From contig NW_004457723.1 in the NCBI RefSeq assembly GCF_000203815.1, forward strand, positions 558,001 through 622,000: a stretch of 64,000 nucleotides of DNA. The letters run 5' to 3'. The position numbers and the translations under genes were made by a program. This document shows, piece after piece, positions 26,709 through 38,461 of the stretch (the first letter of the stretch is position 1; each line of letters begins with the position of its first letter). The stretch comes from Cavenderia fasciculata. Lineage: Eukaryota > Evosea > Eumycetozoa > Acytosteliales > Cavenderiaceae. The notes below the pieces were generated by a model that worked only from the letters and a program-made list of their open reading frames with translations, did no database searches and was not told the DNA's origin.

Positions 26709-27031
26709 TAATGATAATGATAATAATGATAATGATAATGAAATCATTCATTTCATTTTGAAAAGAACAAGATGTGGCTATAACTATTTCTTGTTGTTTG
26801 TACATACTATAATATAATATTAGTTTGTTAGTTTATTTATGATATGAACCAAAGAAGAAGAATAAACTTTAAACTACACTAAAAAAGACACAAAAAAATT
26901 GATTTTTTTTAAATTAAAATTGCACGAAACGAGGAATATAATATAACTACTCGTTTTCTCTCTCTTTTTTTTTTGTATTTAGAATAGAATAGTTGTATAG
27001 TTTTTTTTAATATCAGATAGAAAGAAAAGAA
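26709..27031 (+). promoter_or_regulatory. Intergenic region upstream of WDR55
   Basis: About 320 bp of AT-rich DNA with AATGAT repeats after the CX9C gene stop and T tracts just before the WDR55 start. No gene is seen. Confidence 0.4.
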
Positions 27032-28752
27032 ATGTCAGATGAAGAATTAGCACCTTTGGATATTCCATTTGATATCAACTTGTTTTCAGTCAATTTCCAT
27101 CCAACCGATGATCTTGTTGTCGTCTCGGATGCAGAGGGAACTGTTAAACTGTTCCGTTATTCATTGGAAGAGAATCAACAACTACTCTCCCTTAGATTAC
27201 ATCATAGTGGTTGTAGAGAGGCTAGATTCTCAACAGATGGAAAATGTAATAGACAGACAGACATTCAAAAGAAACATTACACGTGTAGCTAGAGTATTCT
27301 TATTCTTACATACCTTTTTGTTTAAACTATTCTATTCGATTCTATTCTATTCTTTTTAGATATATTTACAGCATCGTCTGATCATTCAATGAAAGTAGTA
27401 GATGTAAATACAGGTCAAGTATTATTTACAAGAGAAGAAGCTCATGAGTATGTAAAAATAGAGAAAAGAAAAAAAGAAAGTAGTAATCTCTCTCTTACTT
27501 ATATCTTTATTTCTTTCTCTTTCTATTATTTTTCACACAGTGAAGCAATTAATTGTTTAAATAGTAAAGATTTTATGTTATTTACTGGTGATGATGAAGG
27601 TACTGTTAAAGTATGGGATATGAGACAACAGAATCTTGTTTGCGAATTTCAAGAACATGCTGATTTCATTTCAGAGATTATTACTATAGACGATCGTCAC
27701 ATCATTGCAACAAGTGGTGATGGAGGTGTTTCAAAGTACAACTTTGTCAGAAGAAGTCTTGATGACATTTCTGAAAAGTCTGATAATGAATTATTATCTG
27801 TTATTTCAATGGAGGTACGACATAAAGAAAGAAAAGAACATTCCTCTTTAAAAGTGTATTTATATTTATATTTATTTTATTTAGGATAATCAAACATTGG
27901 TTTGTGGATCACAAGATGGAACGGTTTATATATACGATATTAATAATTTGGAACATCCAAAAAAATTCAAAGGACATCCATTATCTGTCGATACTTTATT
28001 AAAAGTAAATGAAACATCTTTTCTATCTGGTTCATCTGATGGTATTATAAGGTAAATATATATATATATATATATAAATATTTGGGTTGATTGATTGATT
28101 TACTTATTATTCTTTTCTTTTCTTTTATTTTTTTAGATTTGTTGGTCTTAAACCAAAGAAATTACTTGGAGTAATTGGTGAACATCAAGGATTCCCAGTT
28201 GAAAAGATGGCAATTTCAAGAGACAATAGATATTTGGGTAGTATTTCACATGACCTTTCCTTAAAGTTTTGGAATGTTTTCCATTTGTACAATGACGAGG
28301 ATGATGAACAACGCAGCAGTAGCGCAAGTGGTGACGTTGGTCAAATGGATGAAGGACAGTACGAAGATGACGATCAAGAAGATGAAGACGACGATGATGA
28401 AGAGGTTGATATGGACAGTGAAGATGATAGCGACAGTAGCAGTGACGATGATATGATTGATAGTGATAGCGAAGTCATCAAACAAAACAAACAAAAACTA
28501 ATGATGATGATGGCCGCCAAGGGTAAAGTAAAGGTTGGTGATAGTGATGAAGAAGAAGAACAAGATGAAAGTGAAGATGATGACAATAGCGATGATGAAG
28601 ATGACAGTGACGACGACAACAATACACAAAAACCAAAAAAGGTCTCTAAAAAACAATTACATCAACAAGAACAAGATAAATGGAAACAAGGTTCACAACA
28701 ACCAAACAAAAAGAAAAATAAAAAAAAAAAATCTTTTTATAATGGTCTTTAA
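27032..28752 (+). CDS. wdr55: WD repeat-containing protein 55 homologue
   Basis: Five exons, 27032-27245, 27360-27447, 27541-27814, 27885-28051 and 28137-28752, give 452 residues. Six to seven WD40 units are visible ('FSVNFHPTDDLVVVSDAEG', 'GDDEGTVKVWDMR', 'CGSQDGTVYIYDI', 'SGSSDGIIRFVG', 'LGSISHDLSLKFWNV'). They are followed by a long Asp/Glu/Ser tail (about residues 295-430) and a Lys-rich end 'KKKNKKKKSFYNGL'. This beta-propeller plus acidic and basic tail is the WDR55/Jip5 plan. These are nucleolar proteins needed for rRNA processing. The XRCC2-like gene follows on the same strand after about 155 bp. Confidence 0.9.
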
Positions 28753-28908
28753 AAGAAAAGAAAAAAAGATCAATATATATAATATTAATAATAATAATAA
28801 TAATAACATGTAATATAAATCTAAAAAAAATATAATGATTTAATAATATTCTTGGAACTATTTTTTTTGGTTTTGTAGTCAATTTTCAAGCAATTGATTT
28901 CATTCAAT

Positions 28909-30171
28909 ATGTCATCTGAACAACAAATAATAATTAAAAAAGGGTGTATAGATAAATACATTGATGATCATTCAAATCATGGTAATCATATTAAAGATAA
29001 AGATATAATACTTCAAATCATTGATCTAGTAACAGATGATCAAAGAAATCAATCATTGTAAGAATCAAAGAAGATGAAGAGGAGGATATTTATATAAGGT
29101 GTACTGACATTATGTATTTGTTTGTTTAGTTTAATATTATCAGATACAGATAAACAGTTTAAAGCAACTATTCATTGTGTGGTATCTACGCAACTATCTA
29201 GATATTCTATTATAAAGATTAATGATTTCATTGTTGTTGGTGGTGGTGGTGGTGTTGGTAACCCTAACGATCATAGAATAGATATTTATGGATTAGAATG
29301 TATAGGTCATACTGATACTGCTACTGCTAGTGTTCCAATTGAAAAGTTTAAACTTGAAAAGGAAAAGGGATATGATAGAACAGCTTACCAACTATATCAC
29401 AAAAAAGATATTGTCACTGAATTTAGTTTTGGTGTTGCACATGTTGACGATACGATCAATGCACATTATGCAAAGATACAACAACAAGGAAAACAAATAC
29501 TACCTCTTTACAAGACTGGTGGAGCAATTGAATTGTATGGGTCATCAGGTACTGGTAAATCATACTGTTGTCTACTAATGGTAGCTAAATCAATACTACC
29601 AAAACAATGGAAACAATTGGATTTAGGTGGTAATCAAATGGGTGTCATCTACTTTGATAATGACTTTAAATTAGATCTTTTACAATTAAAAAGAATATTG
29701 TATATAATGTATATTTCAAAAAAAAATCAACAAACAAATAATAATAATAATAATAATATAGAAAATAATGAAATTGGAATGGATAAAGATGAAGAATTTA
29801 AAGAATTATTTCAACAATGTTTCAAGAGATTGTTTATTATTAAACCAAGAGATAGTGTTCAGTTGCGTATTACTTTGCGTCAACTCCCAACACTTTTAGA
29901 GTCGGCTGCAAAGACTGTCGATATTCATATGGTTGTGATTGATTCGATATCGGCCTATTATTGGTTAGACAGAGATGAAAGCTTGCAACATACAACTTCA
30001 TGGGCCGAACCATTGAGCAATCTCATTGATCAATACAAAACCATTATCGTCGGAGTTAAACAAGCAATCTTTAAACGAGACATGGATTTTTCTGGAAATA
30101 GAAACAAATGGTTACCATTGGTAAAACATCGTTTCTTTTTCTCTCCTCATTCCTTTTCTGATCAATCATCA

Positions 30172-30207
<36 letters not shown>

Positions 30208-30267
30208 CATCAAAATAACAATAATAATAATTATCATTTTACTTTATTTACACCAAATATTAAATAA
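28909..30267 (+). CDS. xrcc2: XRCC2-type RAD51 paralogue with N-terminal RPA70N-like OB domain
   Basis: Exons 28909-29057 and 29130-30267 give 428 residues. Residues ~8-110 match the replication protein A large-subunit N-terminal OB fold. 'IKKGCIDKYI', 'ILQIIDL', 'FLILSDTDKQFKATI', 'STQLSRYSIIKINDFIVV' and 'IDIYGLECIG' parallel human RPA70 'LSEGAIAAIM', 'ILQVINI', 'RLLMSDG', 'ATQLN...QIHRFIV' and 'VILMELEVL'. Residues ~175-425 are the RecA-like ATPase: Walker A 'GSSGTGKS' (187-194), Walker B 'MVVIDS' with the XRCC2 signature 'SISAYYWLDRD', and the C-terminal 'LVKHRFFFS' block. XRCC2 works in the BCDX2 complex in homologous recombination. The intron lies inside the OB domain and splices in frame, so the two domains belong to one gene model. 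Poly-Asn inserts are at ~253-261 and near the C-terminus. Confidence 0.85.
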
Positions 30268-31130
30268 ATTAAAATTAGTAAATAATTATAATGTTAGTAT
30301 ATGTAGTTTCGATTAGAGACTTACTATTCTAGTGAGAACAAGACTTGGATTTGAGGTGACCCCTTGCGGATTTAGGTCACCATGTAGACAGTCATTGCAA
30401 AAGAATATCGGGTTGCAGAATACTCTGAACCACCGAACAATGGTGACCCAAATCCGCAAGTTGATGGTTGTACTTTTCTTGTTAGGTCCTCAGGTAGGCT
30501 TCGCGTCTTCGAGTTAGTCTTTTATAGCAATTGGTTTAATTTGGGAAATGATTTTGAATCCCTATTTGAGGGATATTTAATAAAAGTTTTATTTGTAATA
30601 AATGTTTAAAAAAACGATCGATTTACCAGTGGTTGACAAATGGTGATGCTTTGATCTAAATCTGTGTTTCTCTGTCATGATACCCTATATTGTTTGAGTT
30701 ATTCTTTCTTCAGTGAGATGGCAATTTAATACTATTACAGTATCTCCAGGTTTTTGTCAAAGATGATACTTTGATGATGCTATTATAAATGAATGCAAAA
30801 TTAAAATCTATTGATTGAAGTAATAAATAAACTTTCTATTGAAATATGATCATACCCTATTTTTTTGTTCACTTTTCAACATGCTGATGTTTGTAGTTTT
30901 CACCACAGATAAAATTAATAAAGGTTGGGTGGGGGAGTGTGGATTCAAAATAAAAAGTATTTTCTACATTTTTGTTGAACATCACATATTAATAAACCAT
31001 CACCAGTACATTCACAAATTTATTTATTATCTCTCATTCAAATTTACTTTTCTTTTTTTTTTTTTACCAATCATTTTCATTTTAGAAATTATTATTATTT
31101 AATCATCAAATATTTTAGAATTAGGAAACT
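30268..31130. other. Intergenic interval with a GC-richer structured segment
   Basis: This 860-bp interval between the XRCC2-like and MAPEG genes has no coding frame that I trust. Its first third, about 30320-30520, is clearly less AT-rich than its surroundings and holds long inverted repeats, reported separately. The remainder is ordinary AT-rich DNA. TGATG and CTGA-like motifs near 30640-30780 were examined for box C/D snoRNAs without a firm call. Confidence 0.5.
30345..30500 (+). ncRNA. Candidate structured non-coding RNA (family unknown, strand uncertain)
   Basis: Bases 30363-30383 and 30440-30460 are reverse complements at 20 of 21 positions, enclosing a 56-base loop. Outside this stem, 30352-30360 (GAGGTGACC) can pair with 30485-30491 (GGTCCTC) with a two-base bulge. 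An alternative short hairpin pairs GGTGACC with GGTCACC inside the 5' half. The segment is GC-rich compared with its flanks and has no coding frame. I compared it by eye with spliceosomal, U3, SRP, RNase P and MRP RNA motifs and found no match. No upstream DUSE-like element was seen. A short inverted-repeat mobile element is the main alternative. Confidence 0.35.
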
Positions 31131-31804
31131 ATGCAAGCATCAGTTGAAAAGATAACAACACATGCACATCATCATATGGCATGTAGTGAGAGATTTTTGT
31201 ATCCATCCATCGTAGCAGTGGCAGGTGTAGCATTGTGGAGTTGTCAAGCATATAGTGTTAAACGTGCCAGAGATAAATGTGGTGTAAGGATTAAATTAAA
31301 TTAAAAAGCAAAGATATGAAAAGGATTGATTCTTTTTTCATCCATTAATTTTTTCTTTTCTTTTTTTAATCTATCTAGATTCATGCACCAGCAGTTATTG
31401 GTGATGAGGAATTAGAACGTACATTGGTAAATTATCAACATACCACTGAGGCGTTACCAGCTATCATTCCCATGACCTATGTCTTTTCAGCTTTGATTTG
31501 TCCAAAGAGAGCTTTGATTCTTGGACTTGGATGGGTTGCTACTAGACTTGCCTTTAGTTGCTCATGTATTTGTGGTGGTCACAAGGAAAACAACTGCTTT
31601 GTAAATATAAATATTTTTAAAAAACAATCAATGACAAATATATAAATATATATATTAACAAATTCCATCATTTCTTAAATATTTTAGAAAAATTTGCATA
31701 TGGTAGTTGGACATGTGAGTCATTTCGGTCTATTATTTGGAAGTGCCTATGGTGTACTTGAAGCTGTTTTAAAGAGATGTGATCATTTAAAGAAATGTTG
31801 TTAG
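31131..31804 (+). CDS. MAPEG-family membrane protein (microsomal GST/FLAP-like)
   Basis: Exons 31131-31283, 31379-31600 and 31688-31804 give 163 residues, the usual MAPEG size. Four hydrophobic helices are visible: ~25-42, ~77-97, ~98-112 and ~133-150. The key motif is in the first loop and second helix: 'ELERTLVNYQHTTEALP', the ERxxxNxxE-type glutathione-binding block, followed by 'LGLGWVATRLAFS'. MAPEG enzymes are ER-membrane trimers that use glutathione for detoxification or eicosanoid synthesis. Substrate cannot be told from sequence. Cys residues are frequent at the C-terminus ('RCDHLKKCC'). Confidence 0.8.
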
Positions 31805-31963
31805 AAGAAGAAGAAGAAGAGGGGAGTTATTGAAATCAAAAGAAACAAAAAAAAAAAGAAATATGTGAATTATTAATTAATGAATATCATCTTAACCATT
31901 TTAATTACAAAAAAATATAAATGAATGAATAAATAAATCAATATTCTAGGCTACTACACTAGG

Positions 31964-34340
31964 TTATCCTAATAAACCATTATTAATTCCTCTTTTTGGA
32001 TTGTTGTTGTTTGGTCTTGGTCTTGGTCTTGATCTTTGTTGTTGTTGTTGTTGTGGAGGTTGACCATTTCTTGAAGAAATATTATTTCTTCTTGTTGTAG
32101 GTTGTTGAGAACCCTGATTATTATTATTATTTCTTTGTTGTTGTTGATGTTGATTATTTTTTTGATTAGTTTCAAAAATGAAACTTTCCTTTGCTTGGAT
32201 GACCTTTAATTTTTTCAATGTCTTTTCAAGATCAGACTTTTTAAAGAAACATCTGTATACACATAATCCAATCAATGCGACGACAACTACAACCAATAGA
32301 ATGATAATAATCAATCCAGATTGATTCAATACTTTTGATGACGAACCGGGCATAATAACAGTTTCATTAAATGAAACTCCATCAGTATTGACACAATCAG
32401 ATGGTGTACTACTACTTAGATTTGTTTCACACATTGAACTCTAAAAGAGTGAGAAAGAGAAAGAGATTAAAAATAAATAAAAAGGTAATACTATTATTAT
32501 TATTATTATTATTCTATACGTACATCACCAGGTGAAGTATAATTTAAAAATTCGGTACATGTGTTTGTTGATGGATCATAGAATCCATCACAACCTGGTA
32601 CGGTTTGAAGACTACCACTTGTCGTTGAATAAAATAGTAGGTTTGGTGAAGAGTCTGGAGTTGATGGCAGAGTTGGTTTTGGTCTACAAAGACCTAGTAC
32701 TGGATCGGCTACTTGATCCATTGTACATCTAGGTGTTGGAATACAATATAGTTTGGATTGTCTTGATAATGTGATCGTACCAGATGGACATGTGCCAACA
32801 GTCGATAGATACTGTGGATCAGGAATATATGTATTGGTGGTGGTAGAAAAATCAACCTTTACAGGTTCATATTGTTTAATTCCACCAATAATACCAACAT
32901 TACAATATTGACTTGGATTTAATGGTTCCTAAAAATAAAAACAAACAATAAAATTAACAATCTATTATTCCTAACTTCTTATTCTTTTACATACAAAACT
33001 TCTAATTGTAAATGATAATCTCGAAGTTTTACCAGAATTGATTAATAATTGTTTTGGGTCTGTTTGATATTTAATTGGTTCACAGTCACCAAGAGTTGAA
33101 CAACAATTCAACAATGAGATTGAATAGACACTTAGACCACTACCAATATTTTCAATATCAATGTATAGATTTGTGATGGTTGTATATTCATCCAAGATTG
33201 GGTCAACTCCAACATTCTTTACAGTTGGTAGGGGACTTGATTTGACGATTGGATAGGTTTGAGAATTGAACCAAATGGAATGTAATGACACTAGATCTTG
33301 TTTTGGACAATTCAATACAACAACGTTTTGAGTAGAGATGCCTAGCTGGGTCGAGAGGATAGAATCCTTTAAGTTTAGAGTACAATTGGTCAAGATTGAT
33401 TCTAACAATGAGGCAACTGCAAATTGGTCATATGGATTATCAGTACTTGTGGCAACTGTATTTTTGGAGCATACATCTGACATGGGTTGATTGTTATATG
33501 TAGTGGTTGACATTCCAATCTTTTGTGGTGAGTCTCCAACATATGACTTTGCAATAAACTTTGGTGACAATGGTAATGGTGGTTGTGATAATACCAAGTA
33601 GTAGTTATCAATGAATGCATTTAACCAAGTCAAATCAGATATATCAGTGTACACTGATACATTTAAAGATGACGATTGGTACGATTGCATAGGCGAGAAT
33701 GGAACGTTCAATGGTACTGGTTTAAGCACAGATAATTGTCCAGTAATATTGATTAATGGAGCTGGCAGCATTTGGTAGATTAGATTTGGAATGGAATTAT
33801 TGTATGCAATTGCATTGGCAATGAGTGGTAGACCAACGGAATCACAACAAAACTTTCCAATACAATTACCTTGATACAATGATTCATTTCTCTTGATTTC
33901 ATATCCATTTTTAAGTGATCCATAAAAGTTGGTTTTAATCTCTAAAACAAGAAATATAAATATAAGAAATAAAAGTATCTTTGGATCAAATAAATTAAGA
34001 TAATATTACTTACCAATTTGAGCGATATTTGAAGATACAGTAAATTCAATTGGTTTAGGTACCCATACATCACTGTTACTATCAATGATTTGAATCATCT
34101 CTTTTAGAAAAGATTAGTATCACATGTGATAGATGATGTTTTGAGTATGATCTTACCGTTTGAAATGATTGAAGATTGATAGGTATTCTGATTTGATCGA
34201 ATTGATAATCCCCAAGAAGGATCAACATTCATATATGATTTGATCTGTTCTTGTTGTTGATCATTTGACGAACGTGTAAATTGAACATTCGATGCAAGTA
34301 ATAGTACGACAAGTAAAAGTATATCTATTCTAATTTTCAT
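31964..34340 (-). CDS. HAP2/GCS1-like gamete fusogen homologue (type I membrane protein)
   Basis: Five exons, 34157-34340, 34014-34100, 32995-33941, 32524-32928 and 31964-32440, give 699 residues. A signal peptide ('ILLLVVLLLASN') leads a Cys-rich ectodomain. It ends in one membrane span ('LIIIILLVVVVVALIGLCVY') and a ~100-residue Gln/Asn/Arg-rich cytosolic tail. Within the ectodomain, 'KIGMSTTTYNNQP' followed by Cys resembles the HAP2 core block 'KIGVSYSAFRFQPNRC'. 'SISLLNCCSTLGDCEPI' then 'SGKTSRLSFTIRSF' resembles the late HAP2 domain before the stem. HAP2 drives gamete membrane merger, and Dictyostelium has HAP2-related genes (hgr) acting in mating. The identification is by motif and architecture; another secreted receptor is possible. 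The first intron is only about 56 bp. Confidence 0.6.
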
Positions 34341-34648
34341 CTCTCTTTCTCTTTCTATCTCTATGTATCTCTATCTATTGATTGATTGATGAATGAATGA
34401 ATGATTCATTGTCGTTCTCTTTGTTGTTGACCCTATAGAGGATCACATGATACTTTGTAAAACTATGATAGTAGGCGAACTGTAAACTCAGACTCCAACT
34501 TTATATGTACTCTAATTTTAAAAAAGTCCTCACTGAAAGATTTGATGGTGAACCTGCACACAGAGATCGCTTGTTTTATGATGCTTAAATTAAAGAAATC
34601 AGATTATTTATTTGTACAATAACATATAGCTAGCTAGCTAATTGCAGG
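34341..34648. promoter_or_regulatory. Divergent promoter region
   Basis: About 308 bp between the HAP2-like gene (-) and the WD40 gene (+). It contains AATG and AGCT repeats and no gene. Confidence 0.4.
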
Positions 34649-36636
34649 ATGGATAAAACAAGTTCATCTGCATCATCATCATCATCATCATCGACCACCA
34701 CTTCAACTACAACAACAAGTAATAATAATAATAATAATCAAACATCATCATCAACATCGAATTTATTACCTCCACCACATCACTCTAATCAACAACAAAC
34801 ATCAGACGCATACTATAAGAATCATCTTGATACTCTAACCAAAGAGATCAAGTTGTTAAAGACTAAATTAGATACATTTGAAAGAGAGAATAAAGATTTA
34901 AAGAAATCAATCTATGATTTAACTGGAAGGTACAAAAGAATTAAAGAAAGATAGACAATACATCACAATACAATATATATATATCTTTACAAACATCTCT
35001 CTAACTACTTTTTTTGTTCTTGTTTCTTTAGATATGATCAATTAGTTTATCAAACAGGAAAGACACAAAAACCTTTCAATATCGATGCAATCTTGTCATC
35101 TCAAACACCAGAGGTTACATCATCGATTGATGCATCGACTACTATACCATCACCACCACCTTCATTGGTCAGTGATGGTTCATCATTGACAGAGGAAAGA
35201 TTATTATCACAGACACAAAGATCGACCAACAAGAAAATGGATGAAAGACACTTCTTTTACAAGTTTACTCTCAAAGGTCACAGTGCCAGTGTCTACACTG
35301 TCAAGTTTTCACCATGTGGAAAGATGTTGGCTTCTGGTTCATTTGATAAAAGTGTAAAGATTTGGGATGTATTTAATCAAAGAGAAGTATGTAAAGAAAG
35401 AAAAAGAACAAAAGAACAATCAAGTGTTAATTAATTTACTCATTCATTCATTCTTTATTTTTTTTGTTTAGATTACAACATTTTCAGATCATTCAGTAAA
35501 TGTTAGTGAATTGGCATGGAATAATGATAGTACAGAGATTATATCTGGATCATATGACAAGTCTGTTAAATTGTGGGATTTACAAACATCAAAGAATCTT
35601 GTATCCTATTCTACATCTGGTTTTATTTTGGATGTTATGTATTCTCCGATCGATAATAATATCTTTTTCGCTGGAAATACTCAAAATCATATCATTGGTT
35701 TTGATAAACGTACTCCAAATTCTATATTTGTTATTGAAAATGATTCACTTGTAAATGCTTTGTACGTATATAAGAAAAAGATATATAAAACAAAGCATTT
35801 GGAAAATAATTTAACAAATTACTTTCACTTTTTTTTTAGACATGTATTTAAAGATGGACAACATATTTTAACAGGAGATTCAAATGGTAAATTAAAAACA
35901 TGGGATATTAGAAAAGCAACCAAAGTATCATTACCAGAAGGATTCCATAACGATAATGTTGATGGAACGATTGGTAGTTACTCTTCAAACAGTAATAATT
36001 GTTTGATTGACACTTATGAATCTGCACCTGAAAATCGTCCAATCTCTTCAATTTGTATGAACCTTGGTAGTGAAGGTGATGATGGTAGATTCTTGGCTGT
36101 TAATAGTTATGATAATGGTAAAATAGAAAGAAAGAAAAAGAACAAAGAAAATATGAATGGGATGAATATATTAATTAATTTTTTTTTATATTTTTTTAGT
36201 ATTAAGAGTTTATGATAGATCAAAAGTATCAATTGTATCACATCCATATTCATTGGCACCAATGAAATTATTACATTCGTTGACAGGTCATAAAAATAAG
36301 AATTGGCCAATTAAAAGTTCGATCTTTGTTGGCAAAGATTATAGTGATGGACCTAATATTAAACAAGGAGGTGAAGTTAAATTGGAAGATGATGACGATG
36401 ATGAAAATAGAAACGAAGATATCAATCAATCAGTGTTGTTGGCAACTGGTAGTGCAGATTACAACGCCTATCTGTTTGACATTGGATTCAGTAAACAAAG
36501 TGGAAGATTATTACAAAAATTAGAAGGTCATACAGATCGTGTCTACTCTGTTAAATTCCATCCATCCGAACCAATCTTGGCATCTTGTTCTGCTGATAGT
36601 ACCATCAGATTATGGTCTCCTAAAAAGAAATTATAA
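34649..36636 (+). CDS. WD40-repeat protein with N-terminal coiled coil
   Basis: Five exons, 34649-34929, 35032-35386, 35472-35761, 35840-36117 and 36200-36636, give 546 residues. Residues 1-50 are Ser/Thr/Asn-rich. A charged helix (~55-100, 'HLDTLTKEIKLLKTKLDTFE') is a likely coiled coil. Seven WD40 units follow, for example 'LKGHSASVYTVKFSPCGKML', 'SGSYDKSVKLWDLQTS', 'TGDSNGKLKTWDIRK' and 'LEGHTDRVYSVKFHP' with a final 'IRLWSPKKKL'. A distinctive segment 'TGHKNKNWPIKSSIF' and an acidic loop lie between blades 6 and 7. The coiled-coil plus propeller layout suggests a scaffold or corepressor-like protein. I cannot name the orthologue. Confidence 0.85.
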
Positions 36637-36983
36637 AAATAATAAACAAAAAATAAAAAAAAGAATTCATAAAAAAAACAAAAGTTCTTCTTTTGATTCT
36701 TTTGTCAAAAGAAGACACAAGACATGTGATTTCTTTTCTTTTCTTTTCTTTTTTAGTGTATAGGTTAGACGAGGTTGGGGTTAGGGTTTGTCTTCTCTTC
36801 TTCACACCTACGAAAGAATAAATGGGGTGAATAAAAGAATAGAGAGAATATTGATATTTTTTAATTTTATTCACACCCAATCAATGAATCAATACTACTA
36901 GCTGACTTTCGAAAAGTATAAATTCATTGTTTGTACAATCATTCAAATATATATTTAATCATATATATAAATAGATTTATAAA
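36637..36983. other. Intergenic region
   Basis: 347 bp between two plus-strand genes. It contains a TTTTC repeat (36734-36753) and a GGTTAGGGTT-like motif near 36775-36788. No gene is seen. Confidence 0.4.
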
Positions 36984-38177
36984 ATGGATAAAAGTAATTT
37001 AATTGTTTTTATGACTGGTGCATCTGGTTATATCGGTGGATCAGGTAAGTAAATACAAATATATTCAAACAAGAATGAACTCTTGTATTGATTCATATTT
37101 CTAATTTCTATTTTTTTTTTGTATTTAGTATTTACAAGTTTACTAAAAGATGGATATAAAGAGATTAGAGTATTGGTTAGACAAAAAGAACAAGCTGAAA
37201 TCTTTAAAAAGATTGGAACCAATGTAACACCTGTGATTGGGTCATTGGATGATAGTGATCAGTTGGAAAAGGAATCACATAATGCCAATGTTGTATTGAG
37301 TACTGCTGATGCCGATCATCTACCATCTGTAAAGGCCATGTTAAAGGGGTCTAGTTCAAGACACCAAGACAAGAATTCACCATCTGTATTCATTCAAACG
37401 AGTGGTACTGGTCTATTGACATGGCAAGATTGCTTCTACACTCAACCCTATGACGACAACAACTATGATGACATTCACAAACGTATTTCAATCACTGCAC
37501 CACACAGAAATGTTGATCAATGGATCTTTGATCATTGTCCATCAACCAATGGTCTCATGACTGCCATCATTGCACCATCAACCATCTATGGTATTGGAAG
37601 TGGACCGATCAAAAAGAATAGTGTTCAAGTTATGATTCTTGCATTGGCAGCTGTGGCTAGAAGAAAAGCTGGTTATGTTAATCCAGAAGGTTACAAGGCT
37701 CAATGGGATAATGTCCGTATCGAAGATGTCGTACAACTCTTTTCATTACTCATTGATGGTTTATTAAACAAATCAATCGATCATGGTACAAATGGTTTCT
37801 ATAGTTGTTGTGCAAATACTCATACTTGGGGAGAGTAAGTAGAAAAAAAAAAATAATTATTATTTAATCCAAACAATTCAATTTATATTAACCTTTTTGA
37901 TTTAATTTATTCTATTTTTTTTAGTGTTGCAAAAGAATTAGGAAAAGAATTAAAGAAAAGAGGATTGGTTGATACTGAAGAGATATCTGAATTTGAAAAA
38001 CAGTATGTCGATCGATACTTGTGGGGAGAAAACAAAAGACAATGGATGGATAGTAGAGGTCTTTCAAATAGATCTAAAAAGATTGGTTGGAAACCATCTG
38101 GAAAGAGTCTATTTGAAACTATCCCTTCTGAATTGGATTATTTAATCTCTATTGATTATTTTAATAAGAATAAATAA
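36984..38177 (+). CDS. NAD(P)-binding Rossmann/epimerase-like protein
   Basis: Exons 36984-37044, 37129-37834 and 37925-38177 give 339 residues. 'FMTGASGYIGGSVFTSLL' is the TGxxGxxG dinucleotide-binding loop at the N-terminus. 'VRQKEQAEIFKKIG' follows as the second strand and cofactor-selecting turn, with 'VFIQTSGTGLL' as the Ser-containing strand and 'IIAPSTIYGIGSGP' as the substrate-side loop. These define an atypical extended SDR of the NmrA or dihydroflavonol-reductase-like type. The usual YxxxK dyad is not obvious, which hints at reduced or altered catalysis. Substrate is unknown. The first exon codes just the Rossmann start. Confidence 0.8.
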
Positions 38178-38461
38178 ATCAATCAAACAAAATGATTTTA
38201 AATTTAAGTTCAATTATTTTTATATATATATAAATGTATCTTTTTCATATTGAAATAAGGTTGTTGAATTAATTTCTTTGTATTTCACACTTTTAAATGT
38301 AATTGTTGTTGTTGTAGTTGTAATTGTATTAATACTAGTAAAAGTATCTATCATTTTATTTGTATGATGAAAAACACCGCTTTGATCAAAATGCGCACCT
38401 TGATTTGATTTGATAGAGCCAGCTGGCTATTTATTTATTTATTTATTTATGCTCAATACAT

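Noticed and set aside
30640-30790. Possible box C/D snoRNAs (TGATG and CTGA-like motifs)
   Set aside because: Boxes deviate from RUGAUGA/CUGA consensus, no terminal stem was found, and no rRNA guide segment was evident by eye.
36770-36790. Telomere-like GGTTAGGGTT motif
   Set aside because: Single short occurrence in intergenic DNA; no array, so chance is likely.
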